From positions 1,256,501-1,320,500 of the forward strand of contig NZ_CP032311.1 of assembly GCF_004803755.1 (NCBI RefSeq): DNA of 64,000 nucleotides. The letters are read 5' to 3'. This document shows, in pieces, positions 37,458 through 47,024 of the stretch. The number at the start of each line of letters is the position of its first letter. Within the stretch, counting starts at the first letter, position 1. The position numbers and the translations under genes are program-made. The notes beneath the pieces were generated by a model. It did not search any database and was not told the DNA's origin. It was given only the letters and a program-made list of their open reading frames with translations. The DNA comes from Pseudomonas sp. DG56-2 (lineage in GTDB: Bacteria > Pseudomonadota > Gammaproteobacteria > Pseudomonadales > Pseudomonadaceae).

Positions 37458-38024
37458 ATGAGCATCAAATCGGACAAGTGGATTCGCCGCATGGCGCAGG
37501 AACACGGCATGATCGAGCCGTTCGTCGAGCGCCAGGTGCGCGGTGAGAGCGACAACCGCCTGATCTCCTTCGGTGTCTCCAGCTACGGCTACGATGTGCG
37601 CTGCGCCGACGAGTTCAAGGTCTTCACCAACATCAATTCGGCGACCGTCGATCCGAAAAATTTCGATGCCGGCAGCTTTGTCGACGTCAAAAGTGACGTC
37701 TGCATCATTCCGCCGAACTCCTTTGCCTTGGCCCGCACCGTGGAGTACTTCCGTATTCCACGTAATGTGCTGACTATCTGCCTGGGCAAGAGCACTTACG
37801 CCCGTTGCGGGATCATCGTCAACGTCACCCCGCTCGAGCCCGAGTGGGAAGGTCACGTGACACTCGAGTTCTCCAACACCACGACCTTGCCGGCGAAAAT
37901 CTACGCCAATGAGGGTGTGGCGCAGATGCTGTTCCTGGAGTCCGATGAAGAGTGCGAAGTCTCGTACAAGGATCGCGGCGGCAAGTACCAGGGGCAACGC
38001 GGTGTCACCCTGCCACGCACTTGA
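37458..38024 (+). CDS. dcd: dCTP deaminase
   Basis: A 188-residue trimeric enzyme that deaminates dCTP to dUTP for dTMP synthesis. The catalytic Glu lies in [19 protein letters not shown] (near 138), and [12 protein letters not shown] and DRGGKYQGQ are family signatures. Start 37458 ([13 protein letters not shown]) is the family start; the frame begins 15 codons earlier. It is monocistronic or joined to the next small gene 104 bases downstream. Confidence 0.95.
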   Translation: MSIKSDKWIRRMAQEHGMIEPFVERQVRGESDNRLISFGVSSYGYDVRCADEFKVFTNINSATVDPKNFDAGSFVDVKSDVCIIPPNSFALARTVEYFRIPRNVLTICLGKSTYARCGIIVNVTPLEPEWEGHVTLEFSNTTTLPAKIYANEGVAQMLFLESDEECEVSYKDRGGKYQGQRGVTLPRT

Positions 38025-38128
38025 TCCGATAAAATCAGGGAATTGTTTTTCTCTGGCAGACTCCTATTAGGTGAACTGTTTCGCCAGGCAACAGGCCTGG
38101 CGAGCGTTATCACGCCAAGGAGTTGCCC

Positions 38129-38362
38129 ATGAAACTCGACCCGACCATCAGTGCCAAGCTGGCCGTGTTGCAGCCAAATCACATCGGTGTAATGGCCTGG
38201 TCGCTGCTGGCCCATCCGCATCCGCATAGCGTGCAAGCGGGCGGTGTGCCTGGCCAGCCCGATCCGGATACGCCTGACCAGCCGCAACCCGGCGAAAATC
38301 AGCCAATGGAGCCGGGCGAGCCGACGCTTCCAGACGAAGCGCCTCCCGCGCCAGTAGCCTAG
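38129..38362 (+). CDS. Small proline-rich protein
   Basis: A 77-residue protein I do not recognise by function. A strong AAGGAG ribosome site precedes ATG 38129. The N-terminal 30 residues (MKLDPTISAKLAVLQPNHIG and WSLLAHPHPH) could fold; the remainder is Pro/Gly/Glu/Asp-rich (PGQPDPDTPDQPQPGENQP) and likely disordered. There is no signal peptide. It lies between dcd and the convergent deacylase gene. The good ribosome site and codon use support a real gene, but the role is unknown. Confidence 0.55.
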   Translation: MKLDPTISAKLAVLQPNHIGVMAWSLLAHPHPHSVQAGGVPGQPDPDTPDQPQPGENQPMEPGEPTLPDEAPPAPVA

Positions 38363-38384
38363 GTCCGCTGCGCCCAACAAAACG

Positions 38385-39500
38385 TCACGGCGATAACAGG
38401 TAACCGCTGCGGTAGGCCTGGTTGCCCGCCACATGGGCGATGACCATGCCACTGGTCGCCATGCGGCGCAGAGAGCGGGCGTAGAGCAGTCCCGGCTGCA
38501 CATTGCGTACCGGTGTTACCCGATCATTGAGTGGGTCGATGACCTGCGCTATCAACTGTCCTGCCTCCAGGTACTGGCCAGGTTGTGCGTGGAACACCAA
38601 CAATCCCCCTAGTGGAGTGGCTACCGGCTCTACCCCCGCCAGTGGCGTGGCGGCATAGCTCAGGCCTGGCAGGCTTGTGGGCTCACCGGCTATCGCCCCA
38701 TAACGCTTTAGATAGGCCAGAATCGCCGCGCAATCCTTCTCTGCCAGCGGGTGGCTGACATCCCCCTGGCCGCGCAACTCGACGGTGACTGAAAAGCTGC
38801 CCTGCGGTATCGGGAATTGCTTGCCGAAGCGTTGCTGCAGTTGCCACCAGACCAGGGTGAAACACTCGTCGAACGACTGGCCGCCGGAGTCGGTAGCCAA
38901 CAGGCTGGCCTGGGCGCCTAGATAGCGCGACAGCGGCTCGACTTGCGGCCAGGCTTCCGGGGTGGTGTACAAATGGACGACTGCATCGAAATCGCAATGT
39001 AAGTCCAGCACCATTTCTGCATCGCAAGCCAGTCGCTGCAACGTCAACCGTTGCGATTGCAGCGGTGTATGCGCAGGCTGGGCGTCCAGTAGGCGGCGCA
39101 GGCATTCGCGAATCAACGCAACGTTATGCTCAGGATCTTGAGTCAGATGGGCTTCGATCTGATCACCGATGGAGTCGCTCAGATCGACAAAGTTGCGGTT
39201 GAAGTTCTCGCCACTCTGCAACTCGAAGCGTCCCAGTGGTACATCCAGCAATACCTGTTCCAGGCCCACTGGATTGGCAATCGGCACCAGAACGATTTCA
39301 CGCTGCAGCAGGCCCTGGGATTCGAGCTCACTCAAGCGTTGTTTGAGATGCCAGGCCACCAGCATGCCCGGCAGTTCATCAGCGTGCAGCGAGGCTTGGA
39401 TGTAGATTTTGCCGGCACCACGGGGGCCGAAGTGAAAGCTGTGGATCTGGCGGGCGATACCAGGAACCGGTGCCAGAATGTCGTGGGTCGAGTGGTGCAT
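38385..39500 (-). CDS. Succinylglutamate desuccinylase/aspartoacylase family protein
   Basis: A 371-residue zinc-dependent deacylase-fold protein (M14-like AstE/AspA family). Probable zinc ligands are His and Glu in SLHADELPG (near 38-41) and His in DLHCDFDAV (near 147); the catalytic Glu is in SVTVELRG. The C-terminal 90 residues form a barrel-like domain (LGGLLVFHAQPGQYLEAGQ) typical of these proteins. Substrate not known: the family removes acyl groups from amino acids. It is unlinked to the ast arginine pathway. Confidence 0.85.
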   Translation of the reverse strand: MHHSTHDILAPVPGIARQIHSFHFGPRGAGKIYIQASLHADELPGMLVAWHLKQRLSELESQGLLQREIVLVPIANPVGLEQVLLDVPLGRFELQSGENFNRNFVDLSDSIGDQIEAHLTQDPEHNVALIRECLRRLLDAQPAHTPLQSQRLTLQRLACDAEMVLDLHCDFDAVVHLYTTPEAWPQVEPLSRYLGAQASLLATDSGGQSFDECFTLVWWQLQQRFGKQFPIPQGSFSVTVELRGQGDVSHPLAEKDCAAILAYLKRYGAIAGEPTSLPGLSYAATPLAGVEPVATPLGGLLVFHAQPGQYLEAGQLIAQVIDPLNDRVTPVRNVQPGLLYARSLRRMATSGMVIAHVAGNQAYRSGYLLSP

Positions 39501-39605
39501 GTCAGTCTTAGTGAGTCGGTCCGGGAGGAGCCAGTCAGCGCCGGCGGCATGATGATATAAGCATAAACTTGCTGATCATGCAGGCCTTCGGCACTTGTCG
39601 CAGGA

Positions 39606-39632
39606 CAAGCCCCACCCCACTGGAGGGGCTTG
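39606..39632 (-). terminator. Hairpin after the cytochrome gene
   Basis: CAAGCCCC (39606-39613) and GGGGCTTG (39625-39632) form an 8-bp stem. It carries part of the REP core and lies between two minus-strand genes. No U tract follows. Confidence 0.5.
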
Positions 39633-39644
39633 CTGCCGAGAACG

Positions 39645-41693
39645 TCAGTACCTGGCGTCGACCGGTTTGCCGCCGTTTGGCCAATCTTTGACCTTGTCCG
39701 GGAAGTCCGGTCGCGGCTGCTGCGAGAACCACGCCGCAACGTCCACTGCTTCCTGGTCACTCAAGCCTCCCTGGCCAAGCGGGAAGCGCTCATGAAAGCC
39801 GATGGGCATATTGCGTTTGACGAAGGCTGCGGCGGTATAGGTGCGCGCCATGCCGGCACCGATGTTGAAGGACTGCTCACCCCAGAGCGGTGGAAAGACC
39901 ATGCTGCCATCTTCGCGCGCCAATCCCTCGCCGTTGGTGCCATGGCACACGGCGCACTGTTTGGCGTAAACCTGCTCGCCGTTGGCCAGATCGGGCTTGA
40001 TTGCCGGGTCTATCTTGCCAACCCCCCGTCCAGCTACCTTGTCCCCGGGTTGCGTATTGTTTTTCATCCAATCGAAATAGGCGACCATGGCCTGCATATC
40101 GGCCGATTGCGGGGGAATTGGCTTGCCATTCATCGAGCGTCGGAAGCAGCCGTTGATGCGTTCTTCCAGCGTGATGATTTTTCCGGCCCGCGGTGCATAG
40201 CCAGGGAAAAATGCGGAAACCCCGACAAAGGGCGAACCGTCAGCCACGGTGCCGGCGTTGAGATGACAACTGGTGCAGTTCAGTGCATTGCCGACATTGT
40301 CCGGCAGCAATTCCTTGGTCTGCAGGTGTAGTCGCATACCACGAACAACCTGGTCGGCATTTGGTGCAGCCAGCAGATCGGCCAAGCGCGGGGTCTCGAA
40401 CGCTGTTGAATCGGTTGTTTGTGGATTGAGCTGGCCACGTAGCTTTTTCACTTGTTCCGGGGAAACTGCAGAACCTTGGTTGCCCCAACGATTGCGTACG
40501 AAACTGAGGATCTCGGCGATCTCCTGATCCGACAGTCGGGCAAACCCGGGCATGGTATAGACCCGCGAATGAGTGGCGGTCTGCGCAGTTTTCCAGCCGG
40601 TCAGCGTGATGTGCAAAAGCGAAGTCGGGTCGCTGGAGGCAATGCTCGGGTTGCCCGCCAATGGCGGAAACATGCCCGGCACGCCAGCGCCGTCGGTACG
40701 GTGGCAATCGCTGCAGAACTGGGTGTAACCCAGCCCGCCACGGCTGCTGAACAGATCGGCGGGGGCGGAGGTCGGTGCCAGGGCGACGGCTGGCATCGGC
40801 AAGTCGTTTTCACCGGGTGGCAACGACTTCAGGTAGCTGGCAATGGCTGTGAGGTCCGCGTCGCTGAAGTGTTGGGTGCTGTGGTGAATCACATCGGCCA
40901 TGTTTCCGGAAACCGTGGCGAAACGGTTTTGTCCGGTCTTGAGCAATTGCACCGTATCGGGCACCGTCCACAAGTTGCGCAGGCTCAGCGCTCGCCAGTG
41001 CTCCACGGTTTCCCCGGCAAGGAAGTGCTTGCCGCTGCTGCCTGAATCGCTCATGGCCTTTTCCTGGAAGGCAATGCCGCGCGGTGTATGGCAAGCGCCA
41101 CAGTGGCCAAGGCCCTGTACCAGGTAGGCGCCTCGATTGATGAGCGGCGAGCGGTCAGGATCGGGCTCGAACGGCTGGTCGTCGACAAAGGCCCAATTCC
41201 AGAACGCCAACCCCCAGCGCATATTGAACGGCCAGCTCATATCGGCGGCCTGGTTGGCCTGACTGATGGGTGCTACTGCCTGCATCAGGTAGGCATACAG
41301 CGCCCGCATATCCTCTTCGGTCATTTTTGCATAGGAGGGGTAGGGCATTGCCGGGTAGAGATGGGTGCCATCGGCACTCACTCCTTCACGCATGGCTTTG
41401 TCGAACTGCTCGAAACTGTAGCGACCGATCCCGGTTTCTGGGTCCGGGGTGATGTTGCTCGAATAAATTGTGCCCATGGGCGTCTGTAGTTGTAGCCCGC
41501 CGGCCATGAGCGGGCCATCCGGGGCGGTGTGACAAGCGATGCAGTCGCCCAGTTGAGCAACGTATTTGCCACGTTCGAGCAGCGTGTTGTCAGGCGGCTC
41601 GGGCGCTGGGGTTTCTGGCTCGGCGGCGTGAAGGGCGGGTAGCAGCAGGAGCGTCGTGGCGCACAGGGCCAAACGGGAGAGTACGGATGCCAT
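39645..41693 (-). CDS. Five-heme cytochrome c, AdhB-like/TsdA-like fusion
   Basis: A 682-residue periplasmic cytochrome. A signal peptide precedes five heme motifs: CIACH 51-55, CGACH 198-202, CSDCH 327-331, CTSCH 473-477 and CAVCH 580-584. Residues about 35-420 resemble the triheme subunits of membrane alcohol and gluconate dehydrogenases. Residues about 435-680 resemble diheme thiosulfate dehydrogenase TsdA: after CTSCH comes FFPGYAPRAGKIITLEERIN, then Cys516 in NGCFRRSMNGKP, which in TsdA is an axial heme ligand. No dehydrogenase partner is adjacent. It could pass electrons from a periplasmic dehydrogenase to an oxidase or oxidise a sulfur compound; the fusion is unusual. Confidence 0.8.
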   Translation of the reverse strand: MASVLSRLALCATTLLLLPALHAAEPETPAPEPPDNTLLERGKYVAQLGDCIACHTAPDGPLMAGGLQLQTPMGTIYSSNITPDPETGIGRYSFEQFDKAMREGVSADGTHLYPAMPYPSYAKMTEEDMRALYAYLMQAVAPISQANQAADMSWPFNMRWGLAFWNWAFVDDQPFEPDPDRSPLINRGAYLVQGLGHCGACHTPRGIAFQEKAMSDSGSSGKHFLAGETVEHWRALSLRNLWTVPDTVQLLKTGQNRFATVSGNMADVIHHSTQHFSDADLTAIASYLKSLPPGENDLPMPAVALAPTSAPADLFSSRGGLGYTQFCSDCHRTDGAGVPGMFPPLAGNPSIASSDPTSLLHITLTGWKTAQTATHSRVYTMPGFARLSDQEIAEILSFVRNRWGNQGSAVSPEQVKKLRGQLNPQTTDSTAFETPRLADLLAAPNADQVVRGMRLHLQTKELLPDNVGNALNCTSCHLNAGTVADGSPFVGVSAFFPGYAPRAGKIITLEERINGCFRRSMNGKPIPPQSADMQAMVAYFDWMKNNTQPGDKVAGRGVGKIDPAIKPDLANGEQVYAKQCAVCHGTNGEGLAREDGSMVFPPLWGEQSFNIGAGMARTYTAAAFVKRNMPIGFHERFPLGQGGLSDQEAVDVAAWFSQQPRPDFPDKVKDWPNGGKPVDARY

Positions 41694-41874
41694 TGCATAT
41701 TCCTTTAGTCACCTGGTTTGGGAGCTCGAACGCAGGTGTGCAATCGTTTTTATGGTTCATCAGGCAGTGCTGGGGACGAAACTTGTCCTGGTTTCGTTGT
41801 AAAGCAATTGTTGGCAAGGGCAGTTGATATGGATCAGCGCAGCCGGCATTGCACCGGCTGCGGGTATTGGTAGG

Positions 41875-44316
41875 TTATTTGCCCGGTACCAGGGTCAGGC
41901 GTTTGCTGCCGTAGGCGCGATCGAAGTTCTGCGATTGCAGCGGCAGGGTCATGTAACGCCCCTTGAACCAGGCATCCAGACCATCGGCAATGTGTGGGCT
42001 GGCCGGGTTGCCGGACTGGCCGCTGCTGCTCTGCAACTGCAAAGGTTCGCTCTGGCCGAAGTCCACCACCATGCGCAGGGAGGGGGGCAACTGGGCATTG
42101 AAATCCCTGCCCCAGGCATATGGCGCCAGGTTCAAGGTACTGTGATCGCCACCTGTGGCCTGAGGGCTGCGGCTGATCGCGTCACCGAGGCCATGGAAGG
42201 TTGGCGCAGGCCAGCGGTACTGGTGCAGCTTGCCCCATTGCCAGGCGCGACGGTCGCCGCCCAGTTGGGTCTCGCCGGCGCTGATGGCCGCGGCTAGGCT
42301 GCGGGCAAGGATCGCCGGTTTGTCTTCTTTGTTCGCCGTGCGCAGGTCATCCCAGAACGGGCTGTCTTCACGACCCAGCAAATGGTCCGCCTGGGCTGAA
42401 TAGGACAACCGTGCGTTGGTGACGAAGGCCTGCCAGGTCGCCGAATTTTCCGGACCGAGCTCATCGAGGAAGGTCGCTTTCGCGCTTTCCTGCAGAAACA
42501 GTTCGTACAGCGCAGCGTCCGCGGAGGTGGTGCTCAGCCTGCCGTCGAAGGCCATCAAGCGGGTGTAGGCCTCGCGCGCCTTGCTGCGCTGATCAGTTGG
42601 TAAGGCATCGATTGCCTTTTTCAAGGGCTGGGCCATGCCTGGCGCTTCGAACATTTGCTTGAGCTTGCCGGCAAACAGCGTGGTCTGGTCATTTTGCATG
42701 GTGATCAGGCTGCGGCTGTCGTGCTTGCCATTGGCGGCCAGTTGTCCCAGGCGTTCGGCGCGCTCAGGGTAATACCAGCTGTTGGAAAGCTGCATCCCGT
42801 AGCCTTTGGGGACGCTGCGCTGATTGGCATTGCCCAGCCAACCTTGTTGCGGGTCCTGATCGTAAGGATGGAGCATGGGGTCGGCATAGCCATCCCAGTC
42901 ATAGCGCCCATCCCAGCCCGGTGAAGGCAGCAGCCCCTGACCCTCGCGACGGTTGGGAAAACGCCCGCTGACCTGCCAGCCGATATTGCTTGCGTCGGCG
43001 AAGACGAAGTTCAAGGCCGCTGCACCGATTTCGCGGGTGTTATCGAAAGCCCGCTCGACGTTCTGCGCTCGCGACAGGTTGAAGAAGGCGTCCAGGCTCT
43101 GGTCACCCTTGAGCTGGGGCAGTTGCAAGGCCAAGCCCAGGCTTGTGTTCTGCGCTTGTCCGAGCAAAGTGCCGTGGCGGGTGTCGTAGAGGGTCTCGCG
43201 CTGGGGGCGCTGGCCCCTGATGAAGAAGGTTTCGTTACGCGCCAAGGCTGGGAGCCATTTGCCGTCGGCCTGGTACAGCAGACGGCTGCCTTCACGCTTG
43301 AGCCGTTCGAAATACAGGTCCTGATTGTCGGCCATGACGGCGCTGGCACTCCAGGCCAGCTTACCGTTGTACCCCGCGAGCAGCAGCGGCAAGCCCGCAA
43401 TCGAAACCCCGGCGGCCTGGTACTTGGGTGATCGGATCTGCACCGGGGTCATGGCCCAGGCACCCAGGTTGTCGCTGGCCAGCAAGCTCTTGCCGCTACG
43501 GCTGCGTGGTGGCGCTATGGCCCAATTGCTGGAGCCGGCAGTTCCGAGCAAATTGAGCGCGGCCAATTGTTCACTGGCAGCATTGAGCGGCGCCAGCCAG
43601 GCCAGTTGGCTACCGAGGTTGAGGCCTTTAAGTTTGTCGGCCTCGGCTGTCGGCAGGGGTTCGTCAGGATAGCTTGGCAACAGCCACGGCAGTTTGTCGT
43701 TGCCGACCTTCTGTGCCAAGGTCAGGGCGGCCAGCTCTTCTTGTAGATTGACCGACTGGCTGAAGTTGTACAGACAGAAGATCAGCGCCGAGTCTTCAGG
43801 TTTCCAATACTCCGCACGGTATCCCGTTTGTGCCAGTGGCGCTGGCAGTTTGTCGCGGTAGCGGAACATATAGGCGTTGACGCCACGGGCATAGACTTCG
43901 AAAAAGCGCTTAAGACGTGGCGAGGCATCGGCATAGAGCTGGTTGGCAGTCTTCTTCAGGTTTGCCGCGCGCATCAAGCGGTCGACTTCCAGAACCTCAG
44001 GGCCGGCTATTTCGGTCAGTCGGCCTTGCGCCAACAAACGCATGCTGACCATCTGACCAATGCGGTCACCCGCGTGCACATAACCCAAGGCGAACAGGGC
44101 ATCGTGGAAATTGCTGCTTTCGATCAGTGGCATGCCTTGGGCATTGCGTCGCACGGATACGTTTTGGGCCAGTCCTTTCAGCGGTTGGACACCGCTGGTT
44201 GGTGGCACGCTATCGCGATAGCCGCCCACTTGGCAGCCGCTCAGGGCAGTTAAGGCCAGCATCGCAGCGGCTACGCCGAACCGGGGTGAAAAAGAGGGGG
44301 AGGCTGGCGCGGCCAT
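41875..44316 (-). CDS. quiP: Acyl-homoserine lactone acylase QuiP (penicillin acylase family)
   Basis: An 813-residue Ntn-hydrolase precursor. It has a lipobox-like signal (TALSGC) and an alpha chain, then the cleavage and nucleophile site at [19 protein letters not shown], where a Ser becomes the N-terminus of the beta chain. Further landmarks are [11 protein letters not shown] and [20 protein letters not shown]. QuiP of P. aeruginosa removes the acyl chain of long-chain homoserine-lactone signals, and this protein matches it over its whole length. The ribosome site CAGGAG precedes the ATG. Whether it lowers external signal here or uses another amide substrate is not shown by the sequence. 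Confidence 0.88.
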   Translation of the reverse strand: MAAPASPSFSPRFGVAAAMLALTALSGCQVGGYRDSVPPTSGVQPLKGLAQNVSVRRNAQGMPLIESSNFHDALFALGYVHAGDRIGQMVSMRLLAQGRLTEIAGPEVLEVDRLMRAANLKKTANQLYADASPRLKRFFEVYARGVNAYMFRYRDKLPAPLAQTGYRAEYWKPEDSALIFCLYNFSQSVNLQEELAALTLAQKVGNDKLPWLLPSYPDEPLPTAEADKLKGLNLGSQLAWLAPLNAASEQLAALNLLGTAGSSNWAIAPPRSRSGKSLLASDNLGAWAMTPVQIRSPKYQAAGVSIAGLPLLLAGYNGKLAWSASAVMADNQDLYFERLKREGSRLLYQADGKWLPALARNETFFIRGQRPQRETLYDTRHGTLLGQAQNTSLGLALQLPQLKGDQSLDAFFNLSRAQNVERAFDNTREIGAAALNFVFADASNIGWQVSGRFPNRREGQGLLPSPGWDGRYDWDGYADPMLHPYDQDPQQGWLGNANQRSVPKGYGMQLSNSWYYPERAERLGQLAANGKHDSRSLITMQNDQTTLFAGKLKQMFEAPGMAQPLKKAIDALPTDQRSKAREAYTRLMAFDGRLSTTSADAALYELFLQESAKATFLDELGPENSATWQAFVTNARLSYSAQADHLLGREDSPFWDDLRTANKEDKPAILARSLAAAISAGETQLGGDRRAWQWGKLHQYRWPAPTFHGLGDAISRSPQATGGDHSTLNLAPYAWGRDFNAQLPPSLRMVVDFGQSEPLQLQSSSGQSGNPASPHIADGLDAWFKGRYMTLPLQSQNFDRAYGSKRLTLVPGK

Positions 44317-44426
44317 GATCGGGCTCCTGCAGGGCGTGGCGTCTAAAAGGCGCTACGTTAGTGAGCCCGACCACGCCATGCAAGCGGGGCGCAGCCTTTA
44401 TTTTTCGGGCTGCTCAAAGGCCACTA

Positions 44427-44627
44427 TCAGGCTCCGTGGCACTTCTTGAACTTCTTGTTGCTGCCGCATGGGCACGGATCGTTGCGGCCAACGTCTTTCA
44501 AGGCGTTGCGCACCGGCTCCTGATGACCGTGATTGCAGTTTGGACCGTGAACATGGCCGTGATCATGGTCGTGATGATCATGATCGTGGTTGCAGTCTGG
44601 GCCATGGACATGGGGTTGTTGGGTCAT
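44427..44627 (-). CDS. His-rich SEC-C domain protein
   Basis: A 66-residue protein in two parts. Residues 1-36 are extremely rich in His and Asp, with two copies of HVHGP(D/N)CNH around an [12 protein letters not shown] run. Residues 45-66 form a SEC-C zinc motif ([17 protein letters not shown]) as found at the end of SecA. The first part should bind several Zn, Ni or Cu ions. A metal-storage or metallochaperone role, or zinc delivery to SEC-C clients, is possible. It lies seven bases upstream of the stop codon side of a LEA2 lipoprotein gene, in the same orientation. Confidence 0.85.
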   Translation of the reverse strand: MTQQPHVHGPDCNHDHDHHDHDHGHVHGPNCNHGHQEPVRNALKDVGRNDPCPCGSNKKFKKCHGA

Positions 44628-44633
44628 TGCGGG

Positions 44634-45104
44634 TTACTCCGGTAAAAGATCGCCGGGAATTATCTCACCACTGCGCGACAAGTGCATTTCGCGGGTGAAG
44701 ATTATTCCACTGTTGAGTTCGCCATCTAGACGGTAACGCAATGGGCCATCGGTCTTCTTGAGCATTTTGGCCAGGGGTTTGACCTGCTGCCAAAGATTGG
44801 TACGCACCGGAATCTTGAAGGTGCGCCGGGCATGCCCCCCCACACTGCGCCACAGGCTGGATTCGCCCTCGACCAAAAGCAGGTCATTCAGGCGCACGGC
44901 ATAGGTAAGATTGCGAATGAACAGGCGCCCATCGTTGGGATTGTCGACCCGCACATGCAGGACGAACTCTTGCTCCAGGAGGCGCACCTTGACCGCTTCG
45001 ACCTTCACCAGGTGGACTTCGGGATCCCGGTAGTCACCGCCGAACCAACTGGCGCAGCCCGTCAGTTGCAGTAGCAGAAAGCTGAACAGCAACAGACGGA
45101 TCAT
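44634..45104 (-). CDS. LEA type 2 family lipoprotein
   Basis: A 156-residue lipoprotein with signal MIRLLLFSFLLLQLTGCASW (lipobox LTGC) and a WHy/LEA14-type beta domain (VRVDNPNDGRLFIRNLTYAVRLND). Related bacterial proteins are thought to protect envelope components under stress; a specific function is not established. Start 45104 is set by the signal peptide. It lies six bases downstream of the YchJ-like gene and seven bases upstream of the His-rich SEC-C gene, so the three probably form one transcript. Confidence 0.85.
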   Translation of the reverse strand: MIRLLLFSFLLLQLTGCASWFGGDYRDPEVHLVKVEAVKVRLLEQEFVLHVRVDNPNDGRLFIRNLTYAVRLNDLLLVEGESSLWRSVGGHARRTFKIPVRTNLWQQVKPLAKMLKKTDGPLRYRLDGELNSGIIFTREMHLSRSGEIIPGDLLPE

Positions 45105-45109
45105 CGAAC

Positions 45110-45586
45110 TTAGCCCCCTATGTAACTGGCGCAACATTTCTTGAATTTCTGCCCGCTGGCGCAAGGGCAGGCGTCGTTACGACCGGCCTTGAGTCCTACC
45201 GTCGGATCGATGAAGTACCACTGTCCGCCGTTTTGCACGAAGGCTGAGCGCTCGCGATGGCTATGTTCGCCGTCATGGTCATGCCAGCGAGCGGTGAAGG
45301 TGACGAAAGCGTGCTCGGGTTGGCCTCCGAATACTTCGGCGCTCTCTACCTCAAGGCCCAGCCAGGTGCTTTGTGCGCTCCACGCGGCAATCGCGGCGCG
45401 GTCAAGGCCCGCTTGCTGGGCAGGCAAGGTGGTATTGATCAGATAATCGATCAGTCCCAATACATAGGCGCTGTAGCGCGATCGCATCAAGGCCTGTGCA
45501 TCGGGCGCCGGATGCCCGGCGTGATAGTGTCCGCAACAGGCGTCGAGCACGTTACCGCTGCCGCAGGGACAAACCGAGACACTCAT
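45110..45586 (-). CDS. YchJ family protein with two SEC-C motifs
   Basis: A 158-residue UPF0225-type protein. An N-terminal SEC-C motif ([18 protein letters not shown]) and a C-terminal one ([16 protein letters not shown]) flank an NTF2-like alpha/beta domain with the family segment [21 protein letters not shown]. Each motif should bind one zinc ion. The function of YchJ is unknown. Start 45586 puts the first SEC-C motif at the N-terminus as in homologues. It is followed by the LEA2 and His-rich SEC-C genes. Confidence 0.88.
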   Translation of the reverse strand: MSVSVCPCGSGNVLDACCGHYHAGHPAPDAQALMRSRYSAYVLGLIDYLINTTLPAQQAGLDRAAIAAWSAQSTWLGLEVESAEVFGGQPEHAFVTFTARWHDHDGEHSHRERSAFVQNGGQWYFIDPTVGLKAGRNDACPCASGQKFKKCCASYIGG

Positions 45587-45590
45587 TGTT

Positions 45591-46085
45591 TCACCACCAG
45601 TACTTGCCAAAATTTTGCGGGTTGGCCCAGAACTTGGCGTTGAGCCAGTCCGGGACCTGTTTGTATTCACGTAGATCATAGGTGAACAGGCTCAGAACCT
45701 GATCGTCACGTTGAAACTTTTCATTGACCTGCATCGCCAGAGCGAAGAAATCAGTTTCCTGCCAGCCGCAGGCCTTCATGTCGGCCAGCACGGCTACGCG
45801 ACTGGCGTTTAGGTTGCGGATACCCCCCAGTAACTGCAGACCATCGCGTTTGGGCAAATGCTCAAGGCAATCGACCAGCAGGGCGAGGTCAAAGCGCTGG
45901 GCTGCCAGCTCCTTAGGCAGAAGGCCCGGTGTGGCCTGGGCAATCTCCACATGCGGGTGTGCCTGGATGAAGGCTTCCAAAGCCGGAAAACGCGTGCCAA
46001 CCAGCAACAGGCGTTGCGGTGGATGGCGTTCAAGCAACGCTGCCAGTGCTTGCTGAGGTGTACGTTGGGAAAATCCGTCAATCAT
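45591..46085 (-). CDS. DUF6231-like protein, methyltransferase-type fold
   Basis: A 164-residue conserved Pseudomonas protein. The pattern [20 protein letters not shown] ... [14 protein letters not shown] looks like a Rossmann-type SAM-methyltransferase core, but a Gly-rich SAM loop is not complete, so activity is uncertain. It ends WWanN-type (GKYWW). It is four bases upstream of ychJ-like on the same strand and heads this four-gene unit. The function is not known. Confidence 0.7.
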   Translation of the reverse strand: MIDGFSQRTPQQALAALLERHPPQRLLLVGTRFPALEAFIQAHPHVEIAQATPGLLPKELAAQRFDLALLVDCLEHLPKRDGLQLLGGIRNLNASRVAVLADMKACGWQETDFFALAMQVNEKFQRDDQVLSLFTYDLREYKQVPDWLNAKFWANPQNFGKYWW

Positions 46086-46123
46086 CGGGAATCCTCGGTC
46101 AGATGCGTCAAGACTAACGGTCC

Positions 46124-46154
46124 GCGGCCGTCAGGCATAGTGGCTGACGGCCGC
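46124..46154. repeat. 11-bp hairpin in the divergent region before the OmpA genes
   Basis: GCGGCCGTCAG (46124-46134) and CTGACGGCCGC (46144-46154) are perfect inverted arms with a 9-base loop. It lies 39 bases from the minus-strand gene start and 91 bases from the plus-strand one, so it may be an operator or an mRNA leader hairpin. Confidence 0.6.
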
Positions 46155-46244
46155 GTCATGGCTTATTGCTGGCGGAGATGGTTTGTGCGGTCTTTACTCC
46201 CAGAGCATCGGTTTAAACCGATTCCCCCTAGGAGATGCAACAAA

Positions 46245-46934
46245 ATGAGCATAGTACGCACAGCATTACCTCTGGTTCTGCTAACCAGCGTGTTGACTGG
46301 TTGCGCAGGTCTGCAAAAAACCGACTGGCCGAAGTGTGCTGCCGTCGGGGGCGTAGGCGGCGCCGCATTGGGCGCTATAGAAAGTTCAAGCTGGGCTGGC
46401 TGGGGTGCGTTGCTTGGCGCCGGCATGGCGGCTGGCTATTGCTGGGCCCACGGCGATGGCGATGAAGACGGTGATGGTGTACCAGACAGTCGCGATAAGT
46501 GCCCAGGTACTCCACGTGGTGTGCAAGTCGATGCCAACGGCTGCCCACCTGAACCTGCTGTGGTTGAAGAAGTGGTGGTGGTCAAGGAAGAGGTCATCGT
46601 TATTCGCGATGTTCGCTTCGAGTTCGATTCTGCCAGGCTGACCGCAGCGGACAAGGAGCGTCTCAATACCATCGCGACGCGCCTGAAAAATGAGGCACCT
46701 ACCGCCCGGTTGAGCGTAACCGGTCACACCGATAGTGTCGGCCGTGATGCCTATAACCAGAAACTTTCCGAGCAGCGTGCCCAGTCGGTAACCGACTACC
46801 TGGTTAGCAGCGGCGTGCCGCAAGCCAGCTTCGTTTCGGTCCAGGGCGCTGGTGAGTCCCGGCCGGAAGCAGACAATGCCACCGCAGAAGGTCGCGCAAT
46901 GAACCGCCGCGTCGAGATTCGCATCGAGCGGTAA
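46245..46934 (+). CDS. OmpA-family lipoprotein with thrombospondin type 3 repeat
   Basis: A 229-residue lipoprotein (lipobox VLTGC at about 16-20). A glycine-zipper stretch (GVGGAALGAIESSSWAGWGALLGAGMAAG) leads to a calcium-binding TSP3-type repeat (DGDEDGDGVPDSRDKCPGTP). The C-terminal OmpA domain binds peptidoglycan (FEFDSARLT, VTGHTDSVGRDAYNQ, NRRVEIRIER). It links outer membrane and cell wall. The ribosome site TAGGAG precedes ATG 46245. A paralogue with the same domain order follows 90 bases later. Confidence 0.92.
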   Translation: MSIVRTALPLVLLTSVLTGCAGLQKTDWPKCAAVGGVGGAALGAIESSSWAGWGALLGAGMAAGYCWAHGDGDEDGDGVPDSRDKCPGTPRGVQVDANGCPPEPAVVEEVVVVKEEVIVIRDVRFEFDSARLTAADKERLNTIATRLKNEAPTARLSVTGHTDSVGRDAYNQKLSEQRAQSVTDYLVSSGVPQASFVSVQGAGESRPEADNATAEGRAMNRRVEIRIER

Positions 46935-46980
46935 CACGCAAACGACATGCGCCTTGAGAAGTGTTGCAGGCCAGTCTTTA

Positions 46981-47016
46981 CTCCTGTGTGACCGGTAGAC
47001 GCCGGTGACACAGGAG
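46981..47016 (+). promoter_or_regulatory. Hairpin sequestering the ribosome binding site of the second OmpA gene
   Basis: CTCCTGTGT (46981-46989) pairs with ACACAGGAG (47008-47016), and ACCGG (46991-46995) with CCGGT (47002-47006), around one G-G mismatch and a 6-base loop. The Shine-Dalgarno AGGAG of the ATG at 47025 is entirely inside the 3-prime arm. It looks like a translational switch, for example a thermosensor, or the 3-prime end hairpin of the first gene. Confidence 0.7.
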
Positions 47017-47024
47017 CTATTCCC

